A stretch of DNA of 64,000 nt from Conchocele bisecta. Its lineage: Eukaryota > Mollusca > Bivalvia > Lucinida > Thyasiridae. Below are positions 48,828 through 58,763 of this stretch, piece by piece (the stretch's first letter is position 1; every line of letters begins with the position of its first letter). Position numbers and translations under genes: made by a program. The notes below the pieces were generated by a model that saw only the letters and a program-made list of their open reading frames with translations, had not been told where the DNA came from and made no database searches. Location of the stretch: the NCBI GenBank assembly GCA_029237695.1, contig CM055269.1, positions 30,290,956 to 30,354,955 on the forward strand. The letters run 5' to 3'.

Positions 48828-48956
48828 TTAAATTGTATATAAACTAATTTTCCGAAGTGCATCGTAAACTCGGCATACACAATTACCATGTGGTACTCCA
48901 TTTTCATGATTATTTTAACCCGTTCAACACCACAGGCCTGCATAGTGGTATTGGCA

Positions 48957-49012
48957 AAAAGTGTAGATCCAGATGAGCCGGCTCGTGACGAGCCATCTCA
49001 TCAGGATGTACA
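48957..49012. repeat. Imperfect hairpin related to 36.1 kb
   Basis: gtgtagatccagatgagccg and mirror; arms about 26 bp with several mismatches. Confidence 0.7.
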
Positions 49013-49126
49013 CTTCAGTTTTGCAATTAATTTTCATATTTTTAAGAACAAAAGCACACACTTTTCATAAATGGACTAGTCTGAAAATCATTTTGTGACG
49101 GTTGGATTGGTTGCAAAATTGACATA

Positions 49127-52100
49127 TAGTACGCTGCCGTAGGGTCGATATAGGGACATAATGTGCACCTTTGGCAGAAATCACCAACATTGGCACAGAT
49201 GATCTTTGATAGGTACTTATCAAATCCTCATATAGGCATCACAGTTTGTGACTCGGTAACGCCCCCTAATTAGCATAAATTCAAGATGGCCGCCAACAAT
49301 ATATACTTTGTCATACTGTTGCTCTCTGGTGACATATTTAAGTAGTTTAAAATTAAAAGTGGGTTATAGGACACAACACATCTTTTGGGAAAATTTAATA
49401 TGTAATTGGACAATTAAATAATTTGAATAAATCCAAAATGGCCGCCAAGATGGCCGCCAAAATGATAGAAATTACATAACTTTTAAACGAATTGACGTAG
49501 GAAGGTGATCTTGGTGCCTAGACATACGTTTTTGGGGTCAGTGATTCTGTTTCTGATGTGAAATGAATAGATAGAATTCGTACTTTGCATAAAATCCAAG
49601 ATGGCCACCAAGATGGCCGCCAAATGTCAATGTTTTGCTACAGATTTAGATATACATATTGTTTCATATCTTTGCTTAGTTTAACTACTTAACTGATATA
49701 AAATGCTATGAGTATGTGTTTGGATACACACTATCGTTTGAGTTAAGTGTACTTGGTACTTGGTCACTTGCCTCATTTGCATAAATTCAAGATGGCCGCC
49801 ATGAAAATATATTTTGCTCACATCTCGGATTGCGACAAATATGGGCATATGTCTAACATTGGTGTATTTACCAATTTTTAGGGCCAATATACACGTAAAG
49901 AACATCAATAGGAGGATTGAATAATTTGATTGAGAGCGCCATCTTGAATTTAAAAATGGTCGCTAATTAAAATCATGTTTTTTTCCTTCATATCACGGCA
50001 TTTGAGACACCTATATGATTGATGTTGGTACCTATATCCATGTTTGGGATTCAAACATGTCTCAAGACATCCAAATTCAAGCTGAAATCCCAGATGGAAA
50101 CCGGTTCCATAGCTGTGGAGTGTAAAACTAGAAAATGTGTTCATAGAACACGGATGCCCCACATATCGCTTTGATAATAAATGAGGCCAAATTCCAAGTC
50201 AATTTTTTTTTACCTGAGCGTTAAAGTTTTTGAAGCACCAAGTATGTGACCTTGACCCTGGACTTGGCGTGGGCAGGAATAACGTGGATTTAGCACAGGG
50301 CAGTAGAGGAGCATTAGAGAAATCCGTATATGAAGTATGAAGCTGATCCGTGAAATAAAACAGAAATTATAAGATACTTTTTGAAGCACTAAGTATGTGA
50401 CCTTGATCCTGGGCTTGGCGGGGGCAGGACGAACGTGGATTTGGCACAGGGCGGTAGAGGACCATTAGAGCAATGTGTATATGAAATATGAAGCAGATCG
50501 ATTGAAGAATGAAGAAATTATGAGACATTTACCCGAGCGTTAAAGTTTTGTGACGGACGGACGGACGGACGGACGGACGGACGGGACAAATGCAGAGGGC
50601 TTCTTCACCATTGCCAAGACGCAAAATCCATTCTCCCTGATTGGTTTTGACCAAAACCATGAACAACAGAATAAGGAATTGAAGATGCATGGCATGAGTA
50701 CGTATTCACTGAATGGTCTGTCGCAGGGCCAGAAGTTGCACGTATCATCACGGAGTTTGAGGCTGGTATGCAGTCCGGCAAGGGCTGTGTTCCCAAACAC
50801 CGTGACCAGAGTCCAAGCGTCCTGCTGAGGTTTACAGCAGACACCAAGGAACTCGTCGCAGCATTCCAAAAGGCGGGGAATCCCTTCGATGAAGACAGCG
50901 ACGAACTCGTCATTTTCGACACCAAAGAAGTCATGTCAGTGGATTTCGCCCAAAGTATCATGTGTGCTCATGAAGAGGGAAAGAAACAACATTCAGCATT
51001 CGTAAAGGAACGCCTGGAATCTCAAGCAGTCGCCTTCCATGAGCCAATCGAGATGAACAAAATCCCTCTTCCGTGCAATCGTCACAAAAAAAAAAAAAGC
51101 AAACGTATCGACAGCACTAAAGAAGACCTGTTTCAAGTCGAGAATGCTGATGCCCCACCATCCTTATCAAAACACGGTCATATGCGAAGTGGGCAAAAGT
51201 CCGATCTAGTGCATTGTTTAGAAGGAGACTCGCCATCCGACTTTGATGAGGCCGATGTGAAGCTAATTGATAGTGCCTATATGGTGTATATCATGAGACC
51301 GGACACAAGCATCAAAACATTCCGTGATTATGCTGAGCAGAAGGTAATTCCCTTCATTGAAAAGCACCTGACCACGGCTAAACGTGTTGACGTCATCTGG
51401 GACCGGTATCTACCAACCAGACAGCCTGAAAGCGACAGCCAGAGAGACAATGGGAGCATGAGTTCGACAGAGATTACCAAATAGTGGGAATGGGAAGATG
51501 CCGAAGAACTGGAACAGCTATCTGCGCAACGAAACCAACAAGGTGGAACTGTTTCAGTATATATCAGGTGTGATTGCACAGTTCATCTTCAACGAGGGGA
51601 GTGTCGTTATTACAACTTGGGAAGAGAACGTCCGCCAGAATCCTGCACCATCTGATTATGACCCGGTAATTCGAACGGAGTATCCTCTCAGTCCATGCAA
51701 CCACGAATAGTATGATACCAGAGTTATGTTGCATGCAGAAAATGCAGTAGCACAGGGCTACAAGCGCATACTGATAATTGCAAACGACACTGACGTTGTT
51801 GTCCTGGGGATCTCCTTATTCACCGAGATTGGTGCGGAGAAACTATGGGTGAAGTTTGGTATGGGCAAGAAGTTGAGATACATTTCCATCCATGACATCT
51901 GCAGCACCATGTCTCCCGCTAAGGCACACGCTCTCCCGGCATTCCATGCTATGACCGGGTCCGACAACACATCCTTCTTTTCCGGCACGGGCAAGAAATC
52001 GGCGTATGGGAAGTGGAGCACACGACCAGAGCTCACAACCGCGTTATGCCACCTGATGTAAAGACCTCTCACACTGTCTTCAGAGGATATCAATTTTATT

Positions 52101-53915
52101 GAGAATTTCTTCGTCTCACTATACTCGGTCTCTTGCACTCAGACGGATATCAACCAAGCTCGCCAGCAGATATTCTCACAATCGTCTCGCACGTTCGAGT
52201 ACCTACCCCAACCAAGGCAGCTCTGATAGAGCACATCAAGAGAACAACCTACCAAGCTGGATACGCATGGGGACAGTCGCCTGTTGCAGAACAAGTCTTG
52301 CCGTGCCCAGGCTCCTGGGGATGGGTTGGTTCTGTGTCAGGTTGGGTGCCTTTATGGACTCCCCTCCCGCGAGCAGCTAAAGCCCTAGAAGAACTGGTCA
52401 CTTATGGATGCATTTCAAGCTGCACATGAAGGTGTTCCTGCTACAAGAAGGGTCGTGTGTGCACAGCTAGATGCAAATTTGGAGGTAGTTGGTATGGTCG
52501 CCCTGGTCCCCCTCCGAAACCAACTCCCAACTAACACCATGTACTGACTGTGTCATGTCGTATCTACCGTTGGCCCACGCCTGTCATAATTGACATATCG
52601 ATATATATCACTAACGTTTGAGCAACATGTGGTATTCAATATAGAGTTTGATAATTATAGATAAATAAATATGAACATTGCGATGATGGTGTTGCGGTAC
52701 TGATCATACTAATATAAGTATACCAGCAGATGGGAGTCATGCCCCGTAGAGACCTCAAGTTAATGGATGTACAACCCATTTCAGTCTGACAAAGTCAAGC
52801 TTATTATAGTTGTGACCAGCGTAGCTCATGCTCTGCTTGCACACTTGTAAAGTTCTTCACTAGAGGCATTCTGACAAAACGGCAAACAGTGACCTTGTTT
52901 TAAACTGATCACAAATATAATAATACTGTGTTTGTTATAAAATGTATAGTATGTCTCATTTTATTGGGGATACATATTCATAGGTACATGTATGACAAAT
53001 CAACATATTGGTTTCCTATTTTGTTATTCGCAAAGGAAGGTTTTGTTGAACTTATGAATCTTGTTCAATATTGAACTTAAACATTTCAAAATTACATGTC
53101 TATTTTCAGTTTGTATCATCTAATATTAATGCTGATTCACCAGTTGATGAATACTGTAATAAACATTGCAGCATTTTGTTATTATTACGTCATATTTCTT
53201 TGCTCTATTATGTCTGTATGTCAATCAGTATTCCGTGCATGTTTTTATTCCGCTCGATAACATTAGGTTACATGATCCTATTTTGATCAAACTTGGTGGG
53301 TGCATTCTCAATAACTATTGGAAAATGTGTATTGACCTTGACACCATGCAGACAAATCGAATTATTTTCTAGTACACCATGATCTACTAGATTGGTATCT
53401 ATCTTACAAAATAAATATCTCTAATTTCCGTTTTTTCCCAGTCAATTAAAGCTATTTTATACCAACAATAAATTGACCTTCACCTTTATCGCGTGACCTT
53501 GACAATGGATGATGAGGTAAACCTCGCGAATCGATCGGGAAAACCCCAAACTATCATAATACACACCAAACTAGCTACAGAGCCAGTTTCATTGGCAACT
53601 TATAGCTAGTTTATGCTAAAAATTCATTAACCTTGACCTATATATTGTGACCTTGACCTTCAATGACAACGAAAACATCACAAGTCGATCGGGCATACCA
53701 AGGACTATCATAATGCATTCCAGAATCATCGAAATCGGCCTATCATTTGCTGAGATATGACCATTTTGAATTTATGCTAATTAGGGGGCGTTACCGAATG
53801 CCAAAATGTGATCCCTATATCAGGATTTGATTAGTACCTATCAAATAATCATATATGCCAAGTTTGGTGATTTCTGCCAAAGGTGCACATCCAAACCCCT
53901 TAGACAGCGTACTAA
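49127..53915. mobile_element. 4.8-kb unit bounded by long inverted repeats, carrying a gene remnant
   Basis: The left end (49,127-49,290) reads tagtacgctg, gtgcacctttggcagaaatc, gataggtact, ggtaacgccccctaattagc. The right end (53,770-53,915) is the inverse of the same string set, in the same order, finishing cagcgtacta. Inside are caagatggccgcc-rich spacers, a (ggac)n microsatellite at 50,553-50,584 and the multi-copy gene remnant at 50.59-52.54 kb. This looks like a DNA transposon or a composite of two inverted repeats; a target duplication could not be resolved. Confidence 0.55.
50586..52535 (+). pseudogene. Remnant of a multi-copy invertebrate gene family with PIN/FEN-like segment
   Basis: Readable in pieces across frames. 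N-part: DQNHEQQNKELK then WSVAGPEVARIITEFEAG. Middle: frame open from about 50,690 to 51,484 with LVIFDTKEVMSVDFAQ and TFRDYAEQKVIPFIEKHL. Then NWNSYLRNETNKVELFQYI; a nuclease-like block RILIIANDTDVVVLGIS followed by LPAFHAMTGSDNTSFF and SGTGKKSAYGKW; C-part IKRTTYQAGYAWGQ and WTPLPRAAKALEEL, and a Cys-rich tail near 52,415-52,490. I recognise this as a family found in many copies in cnidarian and mollusc genomes. The Asp-rich DTDV block resembles PIN/FEN-type nucleases (inference). At least three frameshifts and stops make it dead. Confidence 0.75.
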
Positions 53916-53935
53916 TATGAATATCCATTCCATGC

Positions 53936-54134
53936 AGTAGTAGTAAGGGAGTCAAAATGATACCACCTACCGTGATATCATTTATAACCCTCTATAATAC
54001 CCCCACCACCCCCGAAAATCAAAAAATTGGTTAACGAGGAAAATTGGGTCTCCCGACAGCAAATTTATGAATTTTTGGAGAAAATAATTTTGTAAAGAGG
54101 GAGTCCCAATTATATTGGTAATTGACTTTTGAAA
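53936..54134. repeat. Left terminal region of the palindromic element
   Basis: About 200 bp with three GGGAGTC-related motifs: taagggagtc at the tip, gagggagtcccaat near 54,100, and the inverted attgggtctccc near 54,043. The last two can pair into a hairpin around an AT-rich loop. Mirrored at 62,348-62,547. Such subterminal motifs could bind the element's own protein (inference). Confidence 0.7.
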
Positions 54135-54700
54135 GTATATATTGGTGTCATAAATACATCATGTTTTTTTCACGTCCAATTGAACAGAAAAAACAAGTAC
54201 CAATATTATTAGAGAAAATGGATAATACAATACAATTTGAATACATTTTTTTTAATGACTGTGTTGAAGAAGTTTACGAAGCTTACGGGGGTTATAATCC
54301 TGTATATAAATTCTATAAAATGAGAACACTAGGCGATATCGAATATATGAAATACCAGCGTAATTTATTAGCTCCGATAAAAACGTTACATTTACAATAT
54401 TATACCGGCAATTATGTCAACTATACAAGAGGCAAATACGAACATTAAGACAGATAATGCGTATCGGATATGAAACTAAGGCGTATTATACAAAAAAATT
54501 AAAACCCAACGATTCGTTTACGAACGTACATTTCTACGATATCGCTTATAAATTTATATTGTAATCACAACACCAAGCAGACGACAATGTTTCACTTACA
54601 CGTGTTATAAACATGCAAATTATGTGTCCTACCTTACACGTATATTAAGTGTCCATTTTATAGAGAGATTACACGATTACGTCTTCCGGGATGAAACATT
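54135..54700. other. Block unique to the left arm
   Basis: 566 bp with no counterpart in the right arm, where only a 34-bp unrelated filler (62,314-62,347) occupies the same place. Clearly more AT-rich than the flanking arms. Contains a 95-codon open frame and a 36-codon one (54,454-54,561, MRIGYETKAYYTKKLK...). Either an insertion into the left arm or original sequence lost from the right. Confidence 0.75.
54161..54448 (+). CDS. Small AT-rich open frame, 95 aa, unknown
   Basis: From ATG 54,161 (MFFSRPIEQKKQVPILLE) to stop 54,448; rich in Tyr, Lys and Asn, including FNDCVEEVYEAYGGYNP. No signal peptide or membrane segment and no recognised domain. Composition differs from proteins A-C, suggesting a different origin. 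It may be a fragment of a longer gene. Confidence 0.4.
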   Translation: MFFSRPIEQKKQVPILLEKMDNTIQFEYIFFNDCVEEVYEAYGGYNPVYKFYKMRTLGDIEYMKYQRNLLAPIKTLHLQYYTGNYVNYTRGKYEH

Positions 54701-54932
54701 ATAAGAGTGTAAAAATCGCTCCGACAACAATGGTTTTCGACAACCACAATCCATAGAAAACCACAGCAAGCGTTTCTGCAACCAAATTCTAGCTATTTGT
54801 AGTACTTTTTTTTCTCGCATGGGAGGGTTTGGAAGATTCTATCGAAACAACTTCCCACCAACATCGAAATATTCTAGAACAACCAATTGAACATATGTTG
54901 TTGTATATGTATTCGACAACAAAGTTTGAAAA

Positions 54933-56843
54933 ATGGCATATACGACAACTTTCCAAGAGATGGGTATCCGAGCAGCGAAAAGTGTTTCCAAGCATTTACT
55001 CTTGGAGAACGCATTCGAAAACAATCTTGTGTCCGACATTCGAGGGGTAGACTACCTCGAAAGCCACGAGGGACAAACAAATTTGCAACCTCTAGAAGGT
55101 TTTCCAGCATTTGTAGACGATTTGTACGTGTTTGGCTATCTAGATAGAGAAGAATGTGTAGTAGTAGGAAACAAAGCATCTTGCACAACAGGGGAAAAGG
55201 GGTCTGCGAAAAATTGCGTGGGTAGGATAGCAATTACATCTAGAGAAACAATTGGAAAGGATAGCAAACCACTGCACACTACAATCGTGCACACAATTCG
55301 ACGCGGGGAAGAGTTTGGAAATAGTTCCGTTCGAAATACTGTGGAGCGCATAGAAGAAGCTAGCGGAAGCATAGCAAAAAGAAGGTGGGTAGAAATACAC
55401 CAAGGGGCAAACCCCTTCGCATTGTTTGTTGCAAAAATAGCAGTGTCCGAAATAGCAATAGAAATTCTAGAAGAGCAGCTGCAATCTCTGCAAACTAGAC
55501 TGCGAGCAGCTGGAATGGAAATATACTGTGTGGACTACACGAAAGACTTTTCCGGTACACTAGATAGACCGGCTTTGGTAGAACATCTAGAGAAAGAGAA
55601 ATACTTTGCGATGCAAGGGAAAAATAGAGGATGGGGAGGGTTCGAAGAAGATGTAGGAACAATTCTAGACAACACAGGTACAGTAGGGAACCATGTTTGC
55701 TCTTGGGTACAAACCAGAGACAACAGAACCACTAGAACGAAATTGTACAACAAGGTAATTTCCAATTTCGAGGCAGGAGAAGTACGAGCAAGCATTGGTG
55801 GGCATCTAGCAGACTACGCAGATTGCACAAACGACCATCTTCGGAAAACATTCCAACATGCGGATGTACAACGAAGAGGTTGCACTAGAATCGAGGTTTC
55901 GGTCTACGGTTCTCCAGATATTTCCAAAGAGACAGCACTAGAGGTGCTTGCAGAAGCAGAAGAGAAAGTGTCGGGGGCAAATCTATTCGTCGTACAATCT
56001 CCGTACAAACAATGGGAAAATCTAGCAAAATCCATCGATAGATGTTTTGTGCTAGGAGACAAACCATGTGGAGAGATCTTTGTAGCATGGTATGTGCACA
56101 CAGGTACAGGTAGAATTGCTGGAGTTCGTGTACGACCAACTGCGGCCACTATTGCAGATCCTTCTAGATGGAGTAGAGCAATGGAGTGGGCAGCTGCAGA
56201 TTTTGGGTTCCGGGAATGTCCGATCTTTCTAGCAGAGATTCTGTCTGTGGAAGATGGAGATATAGAAATGTCTCCACTACGGTGTTTTGCAAAGGCAAGC
56301 GATTCTTCCACAATACTCTGTGCTTGCAGTCGTCCAACCGAAATTCTTGCTAGAAGCGAGGAAGTAGATCTAGAAGAAGTACTTCCATCTACAAAATACA
56401 TCCAATGGAAGTGGAGAGAGGAAAAATGCCAAACGGTAGGTGTAGGGAAATCTAAATTCGAAATTCTAGAAGTTCCGGAAATAGCAGCTACTAGGTGTGT
56501 TTCCACGCTCTCCCCATACAATAGAGCGAACAGAATGGCACAATTGCAAGATGCCGAGGAAGCAGAAAGTTGGAGAAGGGCAACCCTTGCAAAAGAGCTA
56601 GAAAACTACTCTAGAGAAGAGCACAATAGACGAGCAATCGAGCTAGAAAAGCTTGCGGAAGCTGCCAAGAAACATACAGAATACATTTGCCAAAAGGAAG
56701 AACTCCGTATAGCTGTTCGAAAAATGCTAGGAGACAACAGAACATACAAAATTTCGGACCTACCAGAAGGAGAAAACAAAGTGTGGCACATTCTAGGTTT
56801 CGTAATAGATCTGGTGGGGAGTTTGGAGATAGTACGAGAGTAG
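54933..56843 (+). CDS. Palindromic-element protein A, 636 aa, unknown; weak rolling-circle-initiator-like motifs
   Basis: Starts MAYTTTFQEMGIRAAKSV about 230 bp after the unique block. Intact in this arm. No signal peptide or membrane segment. Around residues 190-330 three short motifs appear in order: IYCVDYTKDFSGTLDR, TTRTKLYNKV, and CTRIEVSVYG. Their order (D-rich strand, YxK, RxE strand) recalls the Rep_trans/phage-Rep class of nicking proteins, but the catalytic tyrosine and an HUH motif were not located, so this is weak. Residues about 545-595 form a charged helix (ESWRRATLAKELENYS), likely coiled coil. The frame ends shortly after LGFVIDLVG, where frame B (-1) appears to continue the domain. 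The right-arm copy is broken. Confidence 0.7.
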   Translation: MAYTTTFQEMGIRAAKSVSKHLLLENAFENNLVSDIRGVDYLESHEGQTNLQPLEGFPAFVDDLYVFGYLDREECVVVGNKASCTTGEKGSAKNCVGRIAITSRETIGKDSKPLHTTIVHTIRRGEEFGNSSVRNTVERIEEASGSIAKRRWVEIHQGANPFALFVAKIAVSEIAIEILEEQLQSLQTRLRAAGMEIYCVDYTKDFSGTLDRPALVEHLEKEKYFAMQGKNRGWGGFEEDVGTILDNTGTVGNHVCSWVQTRDNRTTRTKLYNKVISNFEAGEVRASIGGHLADYADCTNDHLRKTFQHADVQRRGCTRIEVSVYGSPDISKETALEVLAEAEEKVSGANLFVVQSPYKQWENLAKSIDRCFVLGDKPCGEIFVAWYVHTGTGRIAGVRVRPTAATIADPSRWSRAMEWAAADFGFRECPIFLAEILSVEDGDIEMSPLRCFAKASDSSTILCACSRPTEILARSEEVDLEEVLPSTKYIQWKWREEKCQTVGVGKSKFEILEVPEIAATRCVSTLSPYNRANRMAQLQDAEEAESWRRATLAKELENYSREEHNRRAIELEKLAEAAKKHTEYICQKEELRIAVRKMLGDNRTYKISDLPEGENKVWHILGFVIDLVGSLEIVRE

Positions 56844-57514
56844 TTTTGTGGGGAGATTCCATACGCAAAACTGGCACAAAACATCTTTGTGTTTGGACAA
56901 CCAGAGGAATTTCCAAAGTTCTAGATAGTTGCAAGGAGGCGTTCGAAAGGGAGGGTGGAAAGCATCTAGATAGGGAAACATTCTGGCTACCACCACGTGT
57001 TTCTCTTCGAATTCTAGTATGCCCTGGGAAGCAGTTCTGGAGCGGAGGTAGGACCATTCGATGGAACCCCATAGAAGTTGTAGAAACCCCAGATCCAAGA
57101 GAGTTGGAGAGAGTACAAAAATTGGCTAGAGAGACGGAAGAGTACGATTCTACAGAGAAGTTGTGCGTAGAGGAGACTTTCTTGCAACAGAAAACGGAAA
57201 CATACAGAGACATAGATGTAGAAGCAGGTTTGTACGATTGTAGTAGGTACTGCAACACACTGTACAGAGGATGCGAAAGAACAATTCTATTTCTGGTAGC
57301 CACAAACGAAGACGGTACTCCAACAACAGGAGTGGAAATTCCTACCTACGGATTTTTCCTACAGAAAGAAATAGAGAGAATTGGTAGGCCTCTCCGCGAA
57401 CTACAGAATCCACTACGATGTAGAATGGGGGAGCCTCGCACTACACCGAACAAGAGAAAATCTAGAACATTTGTAGTGTGTCCTGTAGATTCTTTTTCTT
57501 TGGAAAAAGTATAG
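56687..57514 (+). CDS. Palindromic-element frame B, probable -1 continuation of protein A
   Basis: Open frame overlapping the end of A by 157 bp in the -1 frame. The overlap part (SKNARRQQNIQ) has no protein-like character, while the sequence from about 56,816 does (FGDSTRVVLWGDS, VSLRILVCPG, TILFLVATNEDG), giving about 230 credible residues to stop 57,514. B may therefore be the C-terminal part of A reached by frameshifting, or A/B may carry an old 1-bp mutation. The junction bases are identical in both arms. No canonical X-XXY-YYZ slippery heptamer is visible. No known domain recognised. Confidence 0.6.
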   Translation: MPKGRTPYSCSKNARRQQNIQNFGPTRRRKQSVAHSRFRNRSGGEFGDSTRVVLWGDSIRKTGTKHLCVWTTRGISKVLDSCKEAFEREGGKHLDRETFWLPPRVSLRILVCPGKQFWSGGRTIRWNPIEVVETPDPRELERVQKLARETEEYDSTEKLCVEETFLQQKTETYRDIDVEAGLYDCSRYCNTLYRGCERTILFLVATNEDGTPTTGVEIPTYGFFLQKEIERIGRPLRELQNPLRCRMGEPRTTPNKRKSRTFVVCPVDSFSLEKV

Positions 57515-57649
57515 AAACTATAATGTCCGGTGGCAGTTCTAGCAGTTTTTCGAAAACAAAAAATAAAAAAACTACAATCGAAGCCCCCAATAGGGTAGTT
57601 TTCCAAAGAAAATAGAAAACTGTTCGAATACTTTTTTTCCCAAAGAGAG
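57515..57649. other. Convergent intergenic gap between B and C
   Basis: 135 bp with opposed A-rich and T-rich tracts (aaaacaaaaaataaaaaaac, tactttttttccc), where A/B and C transcription converges. A shared polyadenylation or termination zone is plausible. Mirrored at about 59,408-59,545. Confidence 0.45.
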
Positions 57650-58294
57650 CTACTCCATGTAGAAAGGGTCGCCAGGGCGTATGGACTCGCTAGGAGTTTT
57701 CTTTTTTTCCTCCGGTTTGGCGGACTGTTTGGCGGGGTGCGCGAACTGGGCGTCGGGCTCTCCATTCTTCCAGATTCTACAAGACTCTAGGGACACGAAT
57801 GGGAACAGTGGTTTGCAGACCGCGTACGCCACCACGAGAACCCCGAGCCACCACTTCGCATTCTCTACGGTTTTCCAAATGTCGTGCACCTCCCACTCGT
57901 CTTTCTTCGGACACTCGGAATCGATAGTTTTTCCAAAACTGCTGGCATCGTCGGAAATCGCGTCCAACAACAGTCTACGTTCCAGCGCGTCCAATCGTGT
58001 CTGCATGTCGGACAGGCGCGTCGATTCTTCGAACGAGCTGGCGTTTCGTACATCTTCGAGTAGATCCCGAGGGAACTCGGTGGGACCAGGCGCGGTCGCC
58101 CTTTGTACTACGGGGGTAGGGGTTTCTTGTTCTTCCGGTTTTGTACTACGTTCCGCATCGACGGCGTCCCATATTCTTCGAAGACGAGTTGTACCGATCC
58201 TATATGTTTTCTTCGTGTCGTCCGCAGACTCGACACCTAGAAGATTGCGAATATCTTCTATATCCTGCGCAGACAAATTTTGTTTTTGTGGCAT
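57650..58294 (-). CDS. Palindromic-element protein C, 214 aa, membrane-anchored coiled-coil protein, unknown
   Basis: The ATG at 58,294 (MPQKQNLSAQDIEDIRNLLG) is preferred because the 24 upstream residues of the longer frame are a TA-repeat translation (IYIYIYIY). Layout: N-terminal helix; Pro/Thr-rich linker (EEQETPTPVVQRATAPGPTE); heptad-like helix around RLDALERRLLLDAI; one hydrophobic segment, WWLGVLVVAYAVCKPLFPFV, near residues 150-170; and a Lys/Pro-rich tail ending GDPFYME. Divergent from its mirror copy across the central region. Intact here, frameshifted in the right arm. No family recognised. Confidence 0.65.
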   Translation of the reverse strand: MPQKQNLSAQDIEDIRNLLGVESADDTKKTYRIGTTRLRRIWDAVDAERSTKPEEQETPTPVVQRATAPGPTEFPRDLLEDVRNASSFEESTRLSDMQTRLDALERRLLLDAISDDASSFGKTIDSECPKKDEWEVHDIWKTVENAKWWLGVLVVAYAVCKPLFPFVSLESCRIWKNGEPDAQFAHPAKQSAKPEEKKKTPSESIRPGDPFYME

Positions 58295-58316
58295 TTTGTT
58301 GGTACAAAATATGCAA

Positions 58317-58745
58317 GCAAATGTATATATATATATATATATATATATTTGCCCACTGTACAACAAGAAAAACTAGGCAAACCTAGGCAAAACTTGCCAA
58401 ATAGAAGTCGACCTGGGCCAAATAGAAGTCGACCTGGGCCAACTAGTAGTCGACCTAGGCCAACTGCCGGTATGCCCGGGCAGACGGTAGAAAATACAAA
58501 ACCGTGTATATAGACATTCTAGAATATTTTGGACTACTATTTCGAAAACTTGCCGTGATCGGTTTTGTATTTTCTACTGTCTGCCCGGGCATACCGGCAG
58601 TTGGCCTATGTCGACTACTAGTTGGCCCAGGTCGACTTCTATTTGGCCCAGGTCGACTTCTATTTGGCAAGTTTTGCCTAGGTTTGCCTAGTTTTTCTTG
58701 TTGTACAGTGGGCAAATATATATATATATATATACATTTGCTTGC
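58317..58745. promoter_or_regulatory. Central region of the palindrome: TA tracts, iterons, unpaired loop
   Basis: From outside inwards on the left: (ta)n at about 58,322-58,348, two ctaggcaaa-type units (58,374-58,392), then three contiguous 21-bp repeats at 58,397-58,417, 58,418-58,438 and 58,439-58,459 (ccaaatagaagtcgacctgg type) plus a degenerate fourth to 58,480, a cagacggtagaaaata block, and the 57-bp non-palindromic loop 58,503-58,559. All but the loop are mirrored on the right. It is the shared upstream region of the two divergent C genes, and iterons beside an AT-rich tract resemble a replication origin (inference). Confidence 0.6.
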
Positions 58746-58763
58746 ATATTTTGTACCAACAAA

